Shown here: positions 62,271 through 64,000 of the stretch, piece by piece | Numbering within the stretch: the stretch's first letter is position 1 | Layout of the letters: each line of letters begins with the position of its first letter | NCBI GenBank assembly: GCA_051252095.1 | Contig: JBPOFK010000007.1 | Location: 1 to 64,000, forward strand | Reading direction: 5' to 3' | Origin: GCA-2401735 sp051252095 | Lineage (GTDB): Bacteria; Pseudomonadota; Gammaproteobacteria; Burkholderiales; Methylophilaceae | Length of the DNA stretch: 64,000 nt | The notes under the pieces: model-generated | The model's database searches: none | Told to the model about the DNA's origin: nothing | What the model saw: the letters and a program-made list of their open reading frames with translations, nothing else | Program-made: the position numbers and the translations under genes

Positions 62271-63818
62271 TTAAATGCTAGATTGGTAATCAAGCAACTC
62301 AACTTCAATATTTTTAAGCTGTGCATGCTTTTGATAGTTATCAATCACTTCCTGAATATCATGCTCGATCACTTTATTTTGTCTACAGTCAATAATAACT
62401 TTACTATCTGCCGGTACCTTTTCTAAAGATTCAATAATTTCTGCTTTATTAAAAAATGACACTTGTTCGGCTAATACAAAATGATGTGTTTCTCTGCCAT
62501 CCTCTGCTGTGATAGTGTCTTTAACGTAATGTGAATATTTATAACGGTGATAAAGGGTAAAGAAAATACCAACTAGTAAACCAGCGGAAATCCCTTTGAG
62601 TAAGTCAGTCAGAATAATCGCAATAATTGTGACGACAAATGGAATAAATTGATCCCATCCTTGTTTGTACATCTCCATAAACAGTGCTGGTTTTGCAAGC
62701 TTGTAGCCAACAATTAATAAAATAGTTGCCAAACTTGCTAATGGAATCATGTTCAAATACTCAGCAATTGTGATTGCACTAACTAACAAGAATATGCCAT
62801 GAATAATAGCAGAAAGTTTTGTCTTGGCACCAAACGCAATATTGGCAGAGCTCCGCACAATGACTTGGGTTACAGGAAGCCCACCAATCAAACCCGATAC
62901 CATATTACCCAAACCCTGAGCCTTAAGCTCCCTATTCGTGGGGGTAACACGTTTATAGGGGTCCAGTTTGTCCGTAGCTTCTACACATAATAACGTTTCT
63001 AAACTGGCTACAATCGCCATCACAAATGCAACCTTGATGACATCTAGATTAGTAATTTGTGTGAAATCAGGGAATGTAAAAAAAGTGACAAACTCAGCAA
63101 AGCCATTGGCTACGGGTAAGTTCACGACCTGATTATTATCTAACGAAAAATTGAAAATGCCATTTTTGTATAAATTAAACATTAAGATGCCGAAAAGAAC
63201 GACAGCAACTGGCCCTTGAATAATTTGGAATATTTTGTGTTTCTTTGTTAACACCGTATCCCACAAAATCAGCATGATGAGTGAAATAACAGAGATAACC
63301 ACGGCACCAGGCGTTAAAAAGTCAAAAGCACTCATAATCTCTGTAAAAGTATTACTGCCATCAGGTAGTAAAAATGAATCATTGCCTTCAAACTCAAAGT
63401 CGTAACCAAGGGCGTGGGGGATTTGTTTTAATATAATTAACAAGCCTATGCCAGACAGCATACCTTTAATCACAGATGAAGGAAAAAAGTAGGCAATAAC
63501 CCCTGCCTTCAAAAAACCCAATAGCAACTGAAGAACACCTGCCAAAACGACTGCAAGCAAAAATGCTTCATAAGACCCTAAAGTGCCTATAGCTGTTAAA
63601 ACAATTACAGCCAAACCCGCTGCGGGCCCACTGACACCAAGTGGTGAACTACTTGCTATACCAACTACAATGCCACCGACTATTCCCGCTATCACTCCAG
63701 AAAACAGTGGTGCACCTGATGCCAACGCAATACCCAGACATAATGGAAGTGCAACAAAAAATACGACGACACTGGCTGGAAAATCCGTTTTGAGGTCGTT
63801 GAAAAAACTCGTCTTCAT
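62271..63818 (-). CDS. SulP family anion transporter
   Basis: The 515-residue protein has about ten to twelve membrane segments (FPASVVVFFVALPLCLGIALASGAPLFSGVIAG at the N-terminus, the SulP signature region) and a C-terminal cytosolic STAS-like domain from about 430. SulP proteins carry sulfate, bicarbonate or other anions. Pairing with a carbonic anhydrase makes bicarbonate the best guess, but the substrate is not proven by sequence. A TATAAT-like -10 lies at 63860. Confidence 0.95.
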   Translation of the reverse strand: MKTSFFNDLKTDFPASVVVFFVALPLCLGIALASGAPLFSGVIAGIVGGIVVGIASSSPLGVSGPAAGLAVIVLTAIGTLGSYEAFLLAVVLAGVLQLLLGFLKAGVIAYFFPSSVIKGMLSGIGLLIILKQIPHALGYDFEFEGNDSFLLPDGSNTFTEIMSAFDFLTPGAVVISVISLIMLILWDTVLTKKHKIFQIIQGPVAVVLFGILMFNLYKNGIFNFSLDNNQVVNLPVANGFAEFVTFFTFPDFTQITNLDVIKVAFVMAIVASLETLLCVEATDKLDPYKRVTPTNRELKAQGLGNMVSGLIGGLPVTQVIVRSSANIAFGAKTKLSAIIHGIFLLVSAITIAEYLNMIPLASLATILLIVGYKLAKPALFMEMYKQGWDQFIPFVVTIIAIILTDLLKGISAGLLVGIFFTLYHRYKYSHYVKDTITAEDGRETHHFVLAEQVSFFNKAEIIESLEKVPADSKVIIDCRQNKVIEHDIQEVIDNYQKHAQLKNIEVELLDYQSSI

Positions 63819-63927
63819 GTATTAAGCTTTCTTAAAATGATTGATTAAATATTACAGAAATTATACTGGACTATTGAATGCTGAACATTACATACACATT
63901 AAATTTGCAGCCTATTTCAAACCACAA

Positions 63928-63945
63928 AACGGGCAAGCGCCCGTT
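63928..63945 (-). terminator. terminator-like hairpin of the gene at the right edge
   Basis: AACGGGC and GCCCGTT form a 7-bp GC-rich stem with a 4-nt loop. In the minus direction it is followed by TTGTGGTTTG, a weak T-rich tail. It lies about 22 bp after a stop codon at 63967. Confidence 0.6.
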
Positions 63946-63966
63946 GTGATTGTTTTCAAAGACAGA

Positions 63967-64000
63967 TTAATCAAACTGATAATTAATATGTGGTCTTTTG
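63967..64000 (-). CDS. C-terminal tail of a gene cut off by the right edge
   Basis: The last bases read on the minus strand as KRPHINYQFD and stop, followed by a terminator-like hairpin. Only ten codons are visible, so nothing can be said of its function; the frame choice rests on the hairpin placement and on a stop in one other frame. Confidence 0.35.
   Translation of the reverse strand, partial: KRPHINYQFD

Noticed and set aside
1..64000. CRISPR arrays, prophage, insertion sequences, toxin-antitoxin or defence islands
   Set aside because: I found no regularly spaced repeats, transposases, integrases or known defence families anywhere in the window.

Overview
The window looks like about 64 kb of chromosome from a low-GC betaproteobacterium, most likely a methylotroph of the family Methylophilaceae (Methylotenera/Methylophilus type). 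The main clue is an amidase and urea island with the layout of the Methylophilus fmd genes: formamidase fmdA, fmdB, an FmdC-like porin and a urea/amide ABC transporter, followed by a complete urease operon. The sigma-E/lepA/lepB/rnc/era/recO/pdxJ/acpS gene order is typical of beta- and gammaproteobacteria. The genus is an inference from gene content; no 16S sequence lies in the window. I see no transposase, integrase, phage gene or CRISPR array.

Left part (1-9.7 kb). The left edge holds an rRNA-type promoter and boxA leader firing leftwards out of the window, then tRNA-fMet with its own promoter. Next come a DUF4197 protein, glycogen phosphorylase, HtpG, two membrane or unknown proteins, TcdA, DjlA, AcpS and PdxJ.

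Housekeeping block (9.7-25.5 kb). recO, an unknown gene, era, rnc, a DUF4845 gene, lepB and lepA lie in one minus-strand series. They are preceded by degP/mucD, rseC, rseB, rseA and rpoE. A sigma-E-type promoter in front of rpoE is interlocked with the promoter of the divergent nadB gene. A nuclease, a SlyD-like isomerase and mutS follow.

Nitrogen island (25.6-45.9 kb). A hybrid histidine kinase whose sensor is a whole NCS1-type permease, joined by a nine-cysteine linker, is followed by a LuxR-type response regulator. Upstream lie, all leftward, fmdA-fmdB-urtABCDE-ureDABCEFG-hupE/ureJ. An FmdC-like porin and two exported proteins of unknown function sit beyond fmdA. A nearly invariant 16-bp inverted repeat (TACGTCAAATTGCGTA or a one-base variant) occurs in front of the kinase gene, between fmdA and one exported-protein gene, and between the porin and the second exported-protein gene. 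In the last two places it lies exactly 30 bp ahead of the same -10-like sequence. I propose that these parts form one amide/urea sensing, uptake and breakdown regulon, and this is the most interesting system in the window. A sigma-54-type promoter with two upstream repeats precedes a 69-residue unknown protein at the end of the island.

Right part (45.9-64 kb). It holds suhB, a PQQ-type sugar dehydrogenase lipoprotein, a CsbD-like protein, trmJ, a 1200-residue DUF748/AsmA-like protein and cysE. A full iron-sulfur cluster operon follows (iscR, two different cysteine desulfurases in tandem, iscU, iscA, hscB, hscA, fdx) with a near-perfect IscR box on its promoter and a repeat-like insertion ahead of iscU. 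A beta-carbonic anhydrase is paired with a SulP transporter, and the tail of one further gene lies at the right edge.
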